From the NCBI RefSeq assembly GCF_030169785.1, contig NZ_CP125854.1, forward strand, positions 1,116,001-1,180,000: a stretch of DNA of 64,000 bases, given 5' to 3'. The notes under the pieces were generated by a model. The model worked only from the letters and a program-made list of their open reading frames with translations, had not been told where the DNA came from and did no database searches. The stretch comes from Bdellovibrio sp. 22V. Lineage in GTDB: Bacteria > Bdellovibrionota > Bdellovibrionia > Bdellovibrionales > Bdellovibrionaceae. Below, in pieces: positions 26,484 through 35,133 of the stretch. Position 1 is the first letter of the stretch; each line of letters opens with the position of its first letter. Position numbers and translations under genes: made by a program.

Positions 26484-27531
26484 AGCGGATCTTAATCAGG
26501 AAAATTAAGAGTGTGAGAGTGATCATCACTTGGATCAGAGCAAAGCGGACTAATACTTGAGTGTTGGACCAGCCTTTGTTGTGGCGCATGTGATCGTGCA
26601 AAGGGAAGCGAACGTTTTTGAGAAAAGCTACTTTGAAGAAGCGCATGATCGCTACCTTCACAAGACCTGTTCCTCCGTTGACCATCAAGACGGCGGAGAC
26701 GATCAAGATACAGAAAGGGTTGCCTGACTTGATCACGAAAACGCCAAGCAAAAATCCTAAAGCGCGCGAACCCGCATCACCCATGAGTAAAATGGAAGGA
26801 TTGGCGTTGTACCAAAGATAACCCAAGATACAGCCGACCATCGAGAAAGCCATCATTCCCCAGTTGGCACCGTCAGCGTAGTGAGGCAACAACAAGTGGT
26901 TCGCGATTTCTTTGTGGCCCAGGATAAAATACAGCAACGAACCCAAGCTCGTGAAAGCAAACGCCGTCAAAGTGCCCGAAAGACCATCGACGCCATCTGT
27001 GCAGTTCGTAGAGTTGATAGTCGCCCAGAGCAGAATAGTTGCGAGAGGAACAAAGAGCCACAACGGAAGCAAAAACATTTGCGAAGTAAAAGGCAGCCAA
27101 ATTTCAACGTCTTTCATTCCACTAAGCAAAAAGGCCGCCGCGATGGCAAGAACCATGTCGATCAAACCTTTTTTGTACTCGCCCCAGGAAGTGACTGACT
27201 TGTCATCGAGCCATCCCGACATCATAGCTCCGAAGGTTAAAAGCAGAATTCCCAAGACCTCAATGGACAAGGGTAAAAACAAGAGCTCGACGACAACAAA
27301 AAGACTGACGAAAATTACACCCGCGCCCGTGGGTTTGCCAGCGGCAACGGCCCCTTGGACCGCATGATTGCGACCGCGATCACGTGGCAGCTTATTCATC
27401 AGACGAGGCAGCAGGAAAAAACTTAAAACAAAGCAGGATAGAACGCTAAGACCACTCAGGACCAAGTGCGACGTCAAAAGACGAAACGGTCCATAATACT
27501 GAGCGAGAATTTCCCCTAACCAATAAATCAT
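26482..27531 (-). CDS. mraY: MraY-type phospho-N-acetylmuramoyl-pentapeptide transferase
   Basis: A 349-residue polytopic membrane protein with about ten helices. Family marks in order are RDRGRNHAV plus AAGKPTGAGVIFV, the DD motif in SGWLDDKS, NCTDGVDGLSGTL, MGDAGSRALG, and PLHDHMRHNKGWSNTQV. The last corresponds to the His-rich loop of MraY but reads H-D-H where many bacteria have H-H-H. It would make lipid I for peptidoglycan. None of the neighbours is a cell-division/wall gene, so this copy lies outside a dcw cluster. A related GlcNAc-1-P transferase role is possible but less likely. Confidence 0.8.
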   Translation of the reverse strand: MIYWLGEILAQYYGPFRLLTSHLVLSGLSVLSCFVLSFFLLPRLMNKLPRDRGRNHAVQGAVAAGKPTGAGVIFVSLFVVVELLFLPLSIEVLGILLLTFGAMMSGWLDDKSVTSWGEYKKGLIDMVLAIAAAFLLSGMKDVEIWLPFTSQMFLLPLWLFVPLATILLWATINSTNCTDGVDGLSGTLTAFAFTSLGSLLYFILGHKEIANHLLLPHYADGANWGMMAFSMVGCILGYLWYNANPSILLMGDAGSRALGFLLGVFVIKSGNPFCILIVSAVLMVNGGTGLVKVAIMRFFKVAFLKNVRFPLHDHMRHNKGWSNTQVLVRFALIQVMITLTLLIFLIKIR

Positions 27532-27695
27532 TGAGCTTACTCCACTTCTTCACAAAGACAGAACGAACGACTTTTAAAGTATAGAGGCAGCGTTTGTGAA
27601 TGTACAGAACTCGCCTGTGTTTTTCGCCACATCCACCAAGGCGGCAAGTTGACCCGCACCAGACAAATATCAAAATGGAGGTATGAGAGGTTTCC

Positions 27696-27923
27696 ATGCG
27701 CTACAAAAACCGCAGCGGCAATTCCGGCGTGGTTGCTTACGAGACCGGCGAGGATTCGATCTCGGTGACCTTCGTTGACGGAAAAGTCTACGTCTATAAT
27801 TACGCGGTCACCGGTAAAGACGAAGTGGAAACTATGAAACGGCTCGCGCAAGCCGGAAGGGGACTGAGCACGTATATAAGCACCGTCGTTCGCACGCGGT
27901 ACGCGCAAAAAAGAACGGCTTAG
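27696..27923 (+). CDS. small KTSC-like domain protein
   Basis: 75 residues. The pattern of two beta-hairpins and a helix (ISVTFVDGKVYVYNYAV, then a helix, then GLSTYISTVVRTRYAQ) resembles KTSC domains, small domains often fused to or encoded near nucleic-acid-processing enzymes. GGAGG lies 13-17 bp before the ATG. The function is unknown. The stop is three bases from the stop of the convergent hydrolase. Confidence 0.6.
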   Translation: MRYKNRSGNSGVVAYETGEDSISVTFVDGKVYVYNYAVTGKDEVETMKRLAQAGRGLSTYISTVVRTRYAQKRTA

Positions 27924-27926
27924 AAA

Positions 27927-28829
27927 TTAAAGCCAGAATCTTTTTTGAACGGCGAAATCGTGACCGCTTTTTTCAATAACGGCGGCATCACAGTAAGGAT
28001 CGTGTTCAAAGAACAAGTACCATTTCTGATCGGCAGCCTGGCTCAGGAATTTTTGTTTTTCCTCCATCAATGTCAACGGATGCAGATCATAACCCATGAG
28101 CCACGGAATTTTCACGTGCGTGCTTGTTGGCACAACATCACCGCAATAAAGCACCGTGGTTTTTCCATCGGTGATTTTCACCATCTGTTGCGCTTGCGTG
28201 TGACCATTGGAAATGAGCACGGAAATCCCCGGCAGAATTTCTTTTTCTCCTTCGATGATGTTCAGGACGCCTGCATCCATCAAGGGTTGAAAATTCGCCG
28301 GATAATAACTGGCGCGCTCACGCAAGTTAGGATGGCTGGCTGTTTCTAGGTTGCCTTTTTGAATCCAATATTGAGCATTGGGAAATGTCGGCACAAGTTT
28401 TCCATTTTTTTCCGTTGTCGCTCCGCCTGCGTGGTCGAAATGCAGGTGAGTCAGAATCACGTGATGAATGTCTTCGGGTTTTAAGCCGTGCGCCGCCAAC
28501 GATTTTAAAAGTGAAGGACCGCTGTCTTCGATGTTGTACATCTCGGCGAATTTGTTACCGAGCTTTTCCCCGTATTTTGCGACGAAATCTTTTCCGTTCC
28601 CGGTGTCGATCAAGATATTCATCCCCTCTGACTTTAATAAAAGACCGCGGGCTTCCATCTCGATACGATTTTTTTCATCAGGAGGATTGGTTTTTTCCCA
28701 AAGAACTTTGGGAACGGTTCCAAACATAGCACCGCCGTCCAAACCAAATATGCCTGTGGGAACTGGGCATACTCGGTAAGGACCAACGGTTAAATCTGTC
28801 TTTTCAACGTCAAACTTGCTCGGAGTCAT
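27927..28829 (-). CDS. metallo-beta-lactamase-fold hydrolase
   Basis: 300 residues. HLHFDHAGG near residue 119 is the metal-binding H-x-H-x-D-H motif; further ligands are in ISNGHTQAQQM and VLYCGDVVPT, with a final His in FFEHDPYC. The overall build matches the quinoprotein/lactonase-like MBL branch (GGAMFGTVPKVLWEKTNPPDEKNRI). The start ATG at 28829 has AGAGGAAG before it and lies inside the end of plsC. It is the last gene of the lipid operon. The substrate is not evident. Confidence 0.8.
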   Translation of the reverse strand: MTPSKFDVEKTDLTVGPYRVCPVPTGIFGLDGGAMFGTVPKVLWEKTNPPDEKNRIEMEARGLLLKSEGMNILIDTGNGKDFVAKYGEKLGNKFAEMYNIEDSGPSLLKSLAAHGLKPEDIHHVILTHLHFDHAGGATTEKNGKLVPTFPNAQYWIQKGNLETASHPNLRERASYYPANFQPLMDAGVLNIIEGEKEILPGISVLISNGHTQAQQMVKITDGKTTVLYCGDVVPTSTHVKIPWLMGYDLHPLTLMEEKQKFLSQAADQKWYLFFEHDPYCDAAVIEKSGHDFAVQKRFWL

Positions 28830-29571
28830 CTTGAGCTTCCTCTTTAGGAGCTGCAAAGGCATTCGGATTGATAGTTACAACCCATGCCTTATAAGCATCA
28901 TACACCTGTTGAATCGGACCGGGGGGATGAACCGGACCAACGTGCAAAACTAATTTACCTGGTAATGGAATCGGCTGACCCTTCGGCCAAAGCTCCATAT
29001 TTCCCTCGAGATATGTGAATAAAAGAGGCGTTTGCGTGCGCTCGGAAAATATAGAAACGCCTCGCTTAAATTCCTGAATTTTTCCGTCTTTAGAACGCGT
29101 GCCTTCGGGGAAAATAATCAGCCACATGCGCGGAAGTTCTGAAAGCAATTTTAAGATCAGATTGATCGCTTCTCCACGGCGGTCCTTACGGTCGATAGGA
29201 ATCGCGCCCAAGCAGTGCTGCGAGAAAAACGTAAATAAACCGTTCGAGAAAAAATAATCCTTCGCCGCCGCGATATACAAGTTCAGCCAGTAGCGGCGCG
29301 GAATAGAAGCGGCGATGGAAACCGCATCCAAGTGGCTTGCGTGATTACTGATAATAATCAGCTTCGGCTGCGTTTTGTAAATTTCTTTAAATGGCGTGCC
29401 TTTGACTTCCAGGCGAATGTAAAATTTAAACGCGACATTTTTCAGAAAAATCGACCACAAAAAACGCATGAACACACTGAACGAGTCAATATGTCTCGTA
29501 AAAAGCGGCAGATGTTTTAAATATGTCGGCAGTTTGGTCCACTGCTCATTTTCGTAGTTCCAGTCCTTCAT
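28810..29571 (-). CDS. plsC: 1-acyl-sn-glycerol-3-phosphate acyltransferase (PlsC-like)
   Basis: 253 residues. The acyltransferase motifs are ISNHASHLDAVS (H-x4-D, near residue 93), the FPEGTRSKDG block near residue 157, and a hydrophobic region before the first motif. It would add the second acyl chain to make phosphatidic acid, the substrate of CdsA encoded just upstream. It overlaps cdsA by 4 nt and the MBL gene by 20 nt, so the three are translated from one message. Confidence 0.8.
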   Translation of the reverse strand: MKDWNYENEQWTKLPTYLKHLPLFTRHIDSFSVFMRFLWSIFLKNVAFKFYIRLEVKGTPFKEIYKTQPKLIIISNHASHLDAVSIAASIPRRYWLNLYIAAAKDYFFSNGLFTFFSQHCLGAIPIDRKDRRGEAINLILKLLSELPRMWLIIFPEGTRSKDGKIQEFKRGVSIFSERTQTPLLFTYLEGNMELWPKGQPIPLPGKLVLHVGPVHPPGPIQQVYDAYKAWVVTINPNAFAAPKEEAQDDSEQV

Positions 29572-30512
29572 AGAATAACCGTCATCACGTAATAATAAAT
29601 CGGTGCCACGAAGATCAAACGGTCCACACGGTGAAGAAAGTCACCGCGGCCGATGATGAAAGGTCCCACAGTTTTCATGCCTGCATCCCGGCGCACCACT
29701 GTCATCACTAGATCTCCCACGAAACCGCCCAGAGATGCAACGAGACCAGAGGCCAGCCAGTATTTGTCAGAGCCATCAGGCAAAAGGAAGCGCATGGAGC
29801 CCGCCAGGAAAATAGTCAGAGCCACGGACACCGCGAAGCTGCCTACGGTACGGCGCGGGTTGATACCGGGAAACATTCTCCAGCCGCCGAAGTAACGGCC
29901 CATTGCCAAGTTCGTGTTATCACAAAACTCCGTCAGGATGATAAGGTACATCACTTGGTAAACGCCGTTCGGGAATTTTAAAATCAATCCCAAGTGCATG
30001 AACGACCAGCCCAAGAAGATGAACGCAAGCAATGTCAAAGACATGTACTGAATCATGCGTTTATAAGAGTTGCGAATCAGCGGCACCAGACAGCTTGCGC
30101 CTAACACCATCATCGGCATGGAATTGTAAACATCAAGACGGTCATACCAAGCGCAGATTCCCAAACCAATAATGCCCGCGTAACAAATCATGACGAAATT
30201 ACTGCGATGGAACATGCCCATGATTTGAAAGAAGATCTTCGCCCCAAGAATTGCAAGAGCCGTTAGGAACACCAACGGCCAAGGCTCTGGCAGGCCCATC
30301 ACGATGAACATCAATGGCGCCGCAATCAGCCAGCTCTTGATGCTCGCCCAGGACTGCACGAAGTAATAGTTTCTGTTACGGAAGAAAAAGATGATCGCGC
30401 CGGAAACAAAGATGATCGAAAGAACAATCAAAACAGTTTGGCGGTAGATATGACTTTCCCAAGCGGTGGGCATAGCAATACGGATGGGAAAATTAAAATC
30501 AAAAAAATCCAT
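29568..30512 (-). CDS. cdsA: phosphatidate cytidylyltransferase (CdsA)
   Basis: 314 residues and about eight membrane helices. The end of the family signature is visible: GDLVMTVVRRDAGMKTVGPFIIGRGDFLHRVDRL, here described as R-R-D-A-G-x-K followed by GRGDFLHRVDR in place of the more common HGG-x-x-DR. LTEFCDNTNLAMGRYFGG is another conserved Asp block. It makes CDP-diacylglycerol from phosphatidic acid and CTP. It overlaps the sigma-54 activator stop by one base and plsC by four. Confidence 0.8.
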   Translation of the reverse strand: MDFFDFNFPIRIAMPTAWESHIYRQTVLIVLSIIFVSGAIIFFFRNRNYYFVQSWASIKSWLIAAPLMFIVMGLPEPWPLVFLTALAILGAKIFFQIMGMFHRSNFVMICYAGIIGLGICAWYDRLDVYNSMPMMVLGASCLVPLIRNSYKRMIQYMSLTLLAFIFLGWSFMHLGLILKFPNGVYQVMYLIILTEFCDNTNLAMGRYFGGWRMFPGINPRRTVGSFAVSVALTIFLAGSMRFLLPDGSDKYWLASGLVASLGGFVGDLVMTVVRRDAGMKTVGPFIIGRGDFLHRVDRLIFVAPIYYYVMTVIL

Positions 30513-31870
30513 TACGAAGGGTCCTCTTCAATTTTGTAGTCTTTAACCTTTTTGTACAGGTTGGAGCGCGATACTTGCAGTGCTTTTGCAGCCTGCTCGA
30601 TATCGCGGGTCTGTTTTAAACAGCTGCGAATCACATGGGCTTCGAACTCTTCAACCAAAGTGTTCAAACCTTTATTAAAATCAATCACGGTATAAGAAGG
30701 TGCACCGCTGGGAGTCGCCGCGGGCTTTAGCCAAGACAAAACATCTTCTTCGCGAATAAACGGCAGGGGCGATGTCAGGCTCAATTGTTCACACACACGC
30801 TTGAGTTCGCGCACGTTGCCGGGCCAGTTGTACTTTTTCAAAGTTTTCAGTCCGTCTTCCGCAAACGTCTTGTTACGGCGCGGGCGTTCGGCCTGTAAAA
30901 AGTGCGAAGCTAACTCGTCGATATCTTCCAGTCTTTCGCGTAAAGGCGGGAGTTCAATTCGCTGTGAAGCCAAACGATAAAGAAGATCTTCACGGAACTC
31001 TCCGGCTGCAACCATTTTTTCCAACGACTTGTTGCTGGCGACGATCACACGAGTTTTAACCTGTGTCGTTTCTTTGGCACCGACGCGGCGGACCTCGCCC
31101 GTTTCCAAAAAGCGCAAAAGTTTTGCTTGTTGTGAAAGAGGCAATGCTTCGATTTCGTCTAAGAAAAGATCTCCACCATTGGCGGCTTCAGTCAAACCGA
31201 CTTTGTTTTGATCGGCTCCGGTGAAAGCGCCTTTCACGTGACCGAACATTTCTGATTCAAAAAGATTTTCAGGAATGCTTGCGACATTCACAGCGATGAA
31301 AGGGCGTTCGCCCTCTTGCTCGTGTAAAAGGCGCGCGACCACTTCTTTCCCGCAGCCTGTTTCGCCTTCGATAAGAACGGGATTTGCTTCCCCGCGCAGA
31401 TCCGCGATGCGTTTTTTAATTTTTTGCGAAGCGGAAGAGGTGCCAACCCAGCGCACAGTACGGCGGTCGGCGCTAGGGTCCACGCTGCGCAAGTCCCACA
31501 GGGCCTCGATTTTTTCCAGCACTAAAAGAATTTCTTCAGGCATCAGTGGTTTTGCTAAAAACCTTTGGGCTCCGGCCTTAAGACAGTTTTCCATCAGCTC
31601 GCGGCTAAGATCGCCCGACATCGCGACGACTTCGAGTTGGTTGTTGTGTTTAACAAGTTTTTCTATGACCTGAGGTCCTGCCGCTGTCTTCGCGTTCGGT
31701 TCAAGATGCATGTCCACGAAGGCAGCATGATAAAAACGCTCGTATTGGATCGCTTCCAGTTTAGGTGCAGAAAAAACTTTCCAATGCGTTGGCAGGCACA
31801 TCTTCAATGATTGATGCACCAGAGGGTCGTCATCGACGATTAATAGAGAAAATACTCGAGTGGAAGTCAT
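30512..31870 (-). CDS. sigma-54-dependent response regulator (NtrC family)
   Basis: 452 residues in three domains. The receiver (1-125) keeps the acidic DDD (13-15), phosphoacceptor Asp53 (AAFVDMHLEP) and Lys107. The AAA+ domain has Walker A GETGCGKE (169-176) and the GAFTGA loop (214-219) that contacts sigma-54. The C-terminal Fis-type helix-turn-helix has IEQAAKALQVSRSNLYKKVK. No histidine kinase is encoded nearby. It is the first gene of the cdsA-plsC-MBL operon, an unusual position for such an activator. Target promoters are unknown. Confidence 0.92.
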   Translation of the reverse strand: MTSTRVFSLLIVDDDPLVHQSLKMCLPTHWKVFSAPKLEAIQYERFYHAAFVDMHLEPNAKTAAGPQVIEKLVKHNNQLEVVAMSGDLSRELMENCLKAGAQRFLAKPLMPEEILLVLEKIEALWDLRSVDPSADRRTVRWVGTSSASQKIKKRIADLRGEANPVLIEGETGCGKEVVARLLHEQEGERPFIAVNVASIPENLFESEMFGHVKGAFTGADQNKVGLTEAANGGDLFLDEIEALPLSQQAKLLRFLETGEVRRVGAKETTQVKTRVIVASNKSLEKMVAAGEFREDLLYRLASQRIELPPLRERLEDIDELASHFLQAERPRRNKTFAEDGLKTLKKYNWPGNVRELKRVCEQLSLTSPLPFIREEDVLSWLKPAATPSGAPSYTVIDFNKGLNTLVEEFEAHVIRSCLKQTRDIEQAAKALQVSRSNLYKKVKDYKIEEDPS

Positions 31871-31979
31871 GCTCTAAGTTTGAATCCTCCTCACAGTTTT
31901 GACTATGCTTAGCGCGTTAAATTTTCGTATGGCTTATGGCGTTTTTGTGATTAAACTAAAGAGAATGGAGGTGCGGTTC

Positions 31980-33185
31980 ATGAGCGCGCTCAGAATTCTT
32001 CTTGTTGAAAATATCCACACCGTGGCGAAAGAAAAATTAGAAGAGGAGGGCTTTAAAGTCGATCTTCTTTCTTATGCTCCTTCGGAAGAAGAATTGCTTA
32101 AAGTTTTGCCGAATTACGATGTTTTGGGAATTCGCTCCAAGACGGAAATCACCGGCAACGTTCTAGAGAAGAACCCGCATCTTACAAGCATCGGCTGCTT
32201 TTGCATTGGTACAAATCAGGTGGACTTAATGACAGCACGGGAGCTTGGTATCCCGGTGTTCAATGCTCCTCATTCGAACACTCGATCGGTCGCGGAGCTC
32301 GTGATTGCCGAGATGATTTCTCTGTCTCGACAATTGGGCGATCGTAACAGCAAAGCCCATATCGGGGAGTGGGTGAAATCCGCTGAAGGTTCGCGCGAAG
32401 TGCGCGGAAAAACTGTGGGGATTGTGGGCTACGGTCACATCGGGAGCCAGGTCAGTGTTCTTGCCGAAGCTATGGGCCTTAAAGTCGTGTTTTATGACGT
32501 CGTTAAAAAACTTCCGCTGGGAAATGCGGAGGTAAAAACGTCTTTGGAAGAGCTTCTGCGTGTCTCTGACTTTGTGACTTTGCATGTCCCTGAAACTTCC
32601 GAAACGAAAGACATGATTGGCGCGAAAGAACTTGCACTGATGAAACGCGGAAGTCATCTGATCAACGCCAGCCGCGGAACGGTCGTGGTCATTGAAGCCT
32701 TGGTGGAGGCGCTCAAATCGAAACATATCGCCGGCTGTGCCATTGACGTTTTTCCTGAAGAACCGGCATCAAATAAAGAGAAATTCAAATCTCCTTTGCA
32801 GGGATTGAATAACGTGATTCTGACTCCGCACATTGGTGGCAGCACGGAAGAAGCCCAATACGCCATCGGTATGGAAGTCGCTGAAAGTTTTCGCCGCTAT
32901 CTCAAGATCGGGTCTTCCTCAGGCGCTGTGAATTTCCCGAACGTCGATCTGCCAGTGAAGCAGGGAACGTCGCGCTTGTTGAATGTGCATAAGAATGAAC
33001 CGGGCGTTTTGGGTGAGATCAACGGTCTGATCTCAAAAGCCGGTGCGAACATTGAAGGCCAGTATCTTTCAACGGACGAAAAGATTGGTTATCTGGTGAT
33101 GGATGTGCACGCCGCGCATGCAAAAACTTTGGCGGATGATATCGGGAAGCTGTCGCGTTCGATTCGAACACGCCTTGTTTACTAG
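31980..33185 (+). CDS. serA: D-3-phosphoglycerate dehydrogenase
   Basis: 401 residues. The NAD-binding motif is GIVGYGHIGSQ, the substrate-binding part includes NAPHSNTRSVAELV, and the catalytic residues appear in INASRGTVV (Arg), DVFPEEP (Glu) and LTPHIGGST (His). The C-terminal 75 residues form an ACT domain (NEPGVLGEINGLISKAGANI), as in the E. coli type that is inhibited by serine. It performs the first step of serine synthesis. The start at 31980 follows GGAGG with eight bases between; 27 in-frame codons upstream are ignored. Confidence 0.92.
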   Translation: MSALRILLVENIHTVAKEKLEEEGFKVDLLSYAPSEEELLKVLPNYDVLGIRSKTEITGNVLEKNPHLTSIGCFCIGTNQVDLMTARELGIPVFNAPHSNTRSVAELVIAEMISLSRQLGDRNSKAHIGEWVKSAEGSREVRGKTVGIVGYGHIGSQVSVLAEAMGLKVVFYDVVKKLPLGNAEVKTSLEELLRVSDFVTLHVPETSETKDMIGAKELALMKRGSHLINASRGTVVVIEALVEALKSKHIAGCAIDVFPEEPASNKEKFKSPLQGLNNVILTPHIGGSTEEAQYAIGMEVAESFRRYLKIGSSSGAVNFPNVDLPVKQGTSRLLNVHKNEPGVLGEINGLISKAGANIEGQYLSTDEKIGYLVMDVHAAHAKTLADDIGKLSRSIRTRLVY

Positions 33186-33209
33186 ACGGTCTGCCGGTCG
33201 GCCGTGCTC

Positions 33210-34967
33210 TTATTCAAAGAGCACCGTGCCGGCGGGGCTGAATTTCTTGATAGCACTATTGGCGTTGTCGGCCACAAAAATATTTCCATAGATATCCGCG
33301 AAAATTGCCCAGGCTTGATTAAACTTATCAAGGCTCGCGCCCGTTCCTCCGAAACTTGTCACATAAGTGCCGTCAGCTTCGTAAGTGTAAACCTTGTTTT
33401 TAGTAGCACTTGTAATGACAACGCGACCGTCTTTAAGTTCCGTGATTCCAAAGGCTGCACCAAGTGTGATGTCTGCACCGGCCGCGTCGAACGTATCTAA
33501 TAACACTCCGGCAGCATTGAATCTTTTTGGAGTGGAGTTTGTGCCATCAAAGTCTAACACCAAAATAGTTCCGTCCTGCGCGATATGAACGCCGGCGACG
33601 ATTGCGATCGCAGTGGGGAATGCAGAAGCCGTCTGGCTAACTGTTGAAAGAACAACAAGACCTGCACCGCCGCCATCAGCGATGTAGATATTATCGTTTT
33701 TATCAATCGACATTCCATAGGGAGCTGCCAAACCAGGAACATTGATAGTGCCTAGAGCATTTCCGTTGAGATCGAATTTATAAATCGTCGTCGGAGATCC
33801 TAAGTTTGCCACATAAAGAACGTTTTGACTTGAAACCACCATCGCCGTAGCGAGGTTGGGGCCGAAGAGTCTTTGCCATTCGCCTTTTGCATTATATTGG
33901 TGGACACCCGTTGTTGTCCCAACAAAAAAAGTTCCGTTCAAGGCTTGCGTGATACTCATGGGATTTTGCATAGGTGTCGCATAGTCTTTAAGGTAAGTAC
34001 CGTCAGACGCATAGACATAAAGGCCTTCACGAAAACCCACATAATATTTGCCGTCATACTTTGTATATGTCAGTAGGTTGCTATCCCACTTCGTGCCGCC
34101 GTTTTCAGTGCCGTCGAGAGACCATAACAGTGATCCCGTGCTGCTAAAACTCGTGATACGCCCGTCGCCTCCCATGCGCTCCGAGATAACGAAACTGCCA
34201 TCGGGGTTGCGACTAAGATCTTCGATAACACTGCCTGGAATTTGTCGCGGCCACATAAACTTGCTGTTATAGGAACCATCAGCATTGAATTTTTGAACTC
34301 GATCCGAGAAAACATCAGCGACATAGAGGGACCCATCCGAGTTCACAGTAAATGACGGACTGCCGTGAAGCTCGCCGTCATTCGCACCTTGAATGGTTCC
34401 GAACGTCGTTAATAACACACCCGAAGAATTGTATTTTCTGATCTGCTCAAAGATCGTCACATAGATGGTTCCGTCATCAGCGACATAAGGATTTCGTGGT
34501 AAGCCCACCATAGTTCCAGCTCCAGGATCCTCATCGCCATAGGTGATAATTTCACCTAGATAGTTGCCGCTGATATCATACTTCCGCAAGAATCGATGAT
34601 CATTTTGATTGGGAGCGTCCGCTTCGCCGGTTATATAGATGTGACTGCTTGAATCAACAAACAGCCCGTCAATCGCGGAAGTGTCGGCGGGCTCGAAACT
34701 CGTCAACAAAATGCCACTATCATTGACGACATGAATCTTGCCATTGAAATCCGCGAAAACAAATTTCTTGTCAGGAGCCGCCCTGATATAATTTTTGAAT
34801 TCGGCCGTAAAAGGACTGATGATCGGAAAAGTTCCTTTCACGGCCTGAAGATTGTCGGAAGAAGGAAGAGAAAGTTTTTCTCCACCAAAAAGCGAAGTTT
34901 TAATCGTGCATCCGCTTAAGAATGCCAGCAATCCAATAAGGAGGAGTACGTACCGCGTGGTTCTCAT
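33210..34967 (-). CDS. NHL-repeat beta-propeller lipoprotein
   Basis: 585 residues. A lipoprotein signal ends FLSGC (Cys near residue 20). The rest is a series of about ten NHL-like blades with the repeated pattern G-x-I/L-Y-V/I-A-D and Y-x-x-x-G-x-x-L, for example GSLYVADVFSDRVQKFNADGSY and NIFVADNANSAIKKFS at the end. Such propellers bind protein or sugar partners and sit on the cell surface or in the periplasm. No enzyme motif was seen. A perfect 8-bp hairpin (33204-33224) spans its stop codon. It stands alone. Confidence 0.8.
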   Translation of the reverse strand: MRTTRYVLLLIGLLAFLSGCTIKTSLFGGEKLSLPSSDNLQAVKGTFPIISPFTAEFKNYIRAAPDKKFVFADFNGKIHVVNDSGILLTSFEPADTSAIDGLFVDSSSHIYITGEADAPNQNDHRFLRKYDISGNYLGEIITYGDEDPGAGTMVGLPRNPYVADDGTIYVTIFEQIRKYNSSGVLLTTFGTIQGANDGELHGSPSFTVNSDGSLYVADVFSDRVQKFNADGSYNSKFMWPRQIPGSVIEDLSRNPDGSFVISERMGGDGRITSFSSTGSLLWSLDGTENGGTKWDSNLLTYTKYDGKYYVGFREGLYVYASDGTYLKDYATPMQNPMSITQALNGTFFVGTTTGVHQYNAKGEWQRLFGPNLATAMVVSSQNVLYVANLGSPTTIYKFDLNGNALGTINVPGLAAPYGMSIDKNDNIYIADGGGAGLVVLSTVSQTASAFPTAIAIVAGVHIAQDGTILVLDFDGTNSTPKRFNAAGVLLDTFDAAGADITLGAAFGITELKDGRVVITSATKNKVYTYEADGTYVTSFGGTGASLDKFNQAWAIFADIYGNIFVADNANSAIKKFSPAGTVLFE

Positions 34968-35133
34968 AAAATAGTCCAATCAAAGGTCTTATGTGCTCTA
35001 AGAGACTTTTCGGATTTTTTAGAGAAGGCCTCGAGAAGAAGCCGACAGCACTCGGTAATCCTGCTCCACGAAATTTCGGCAAAACCCCTCTTTCTCGAAG
35101 TGAGACAGAGGGATGTGAGTCTATAAGGATTTA

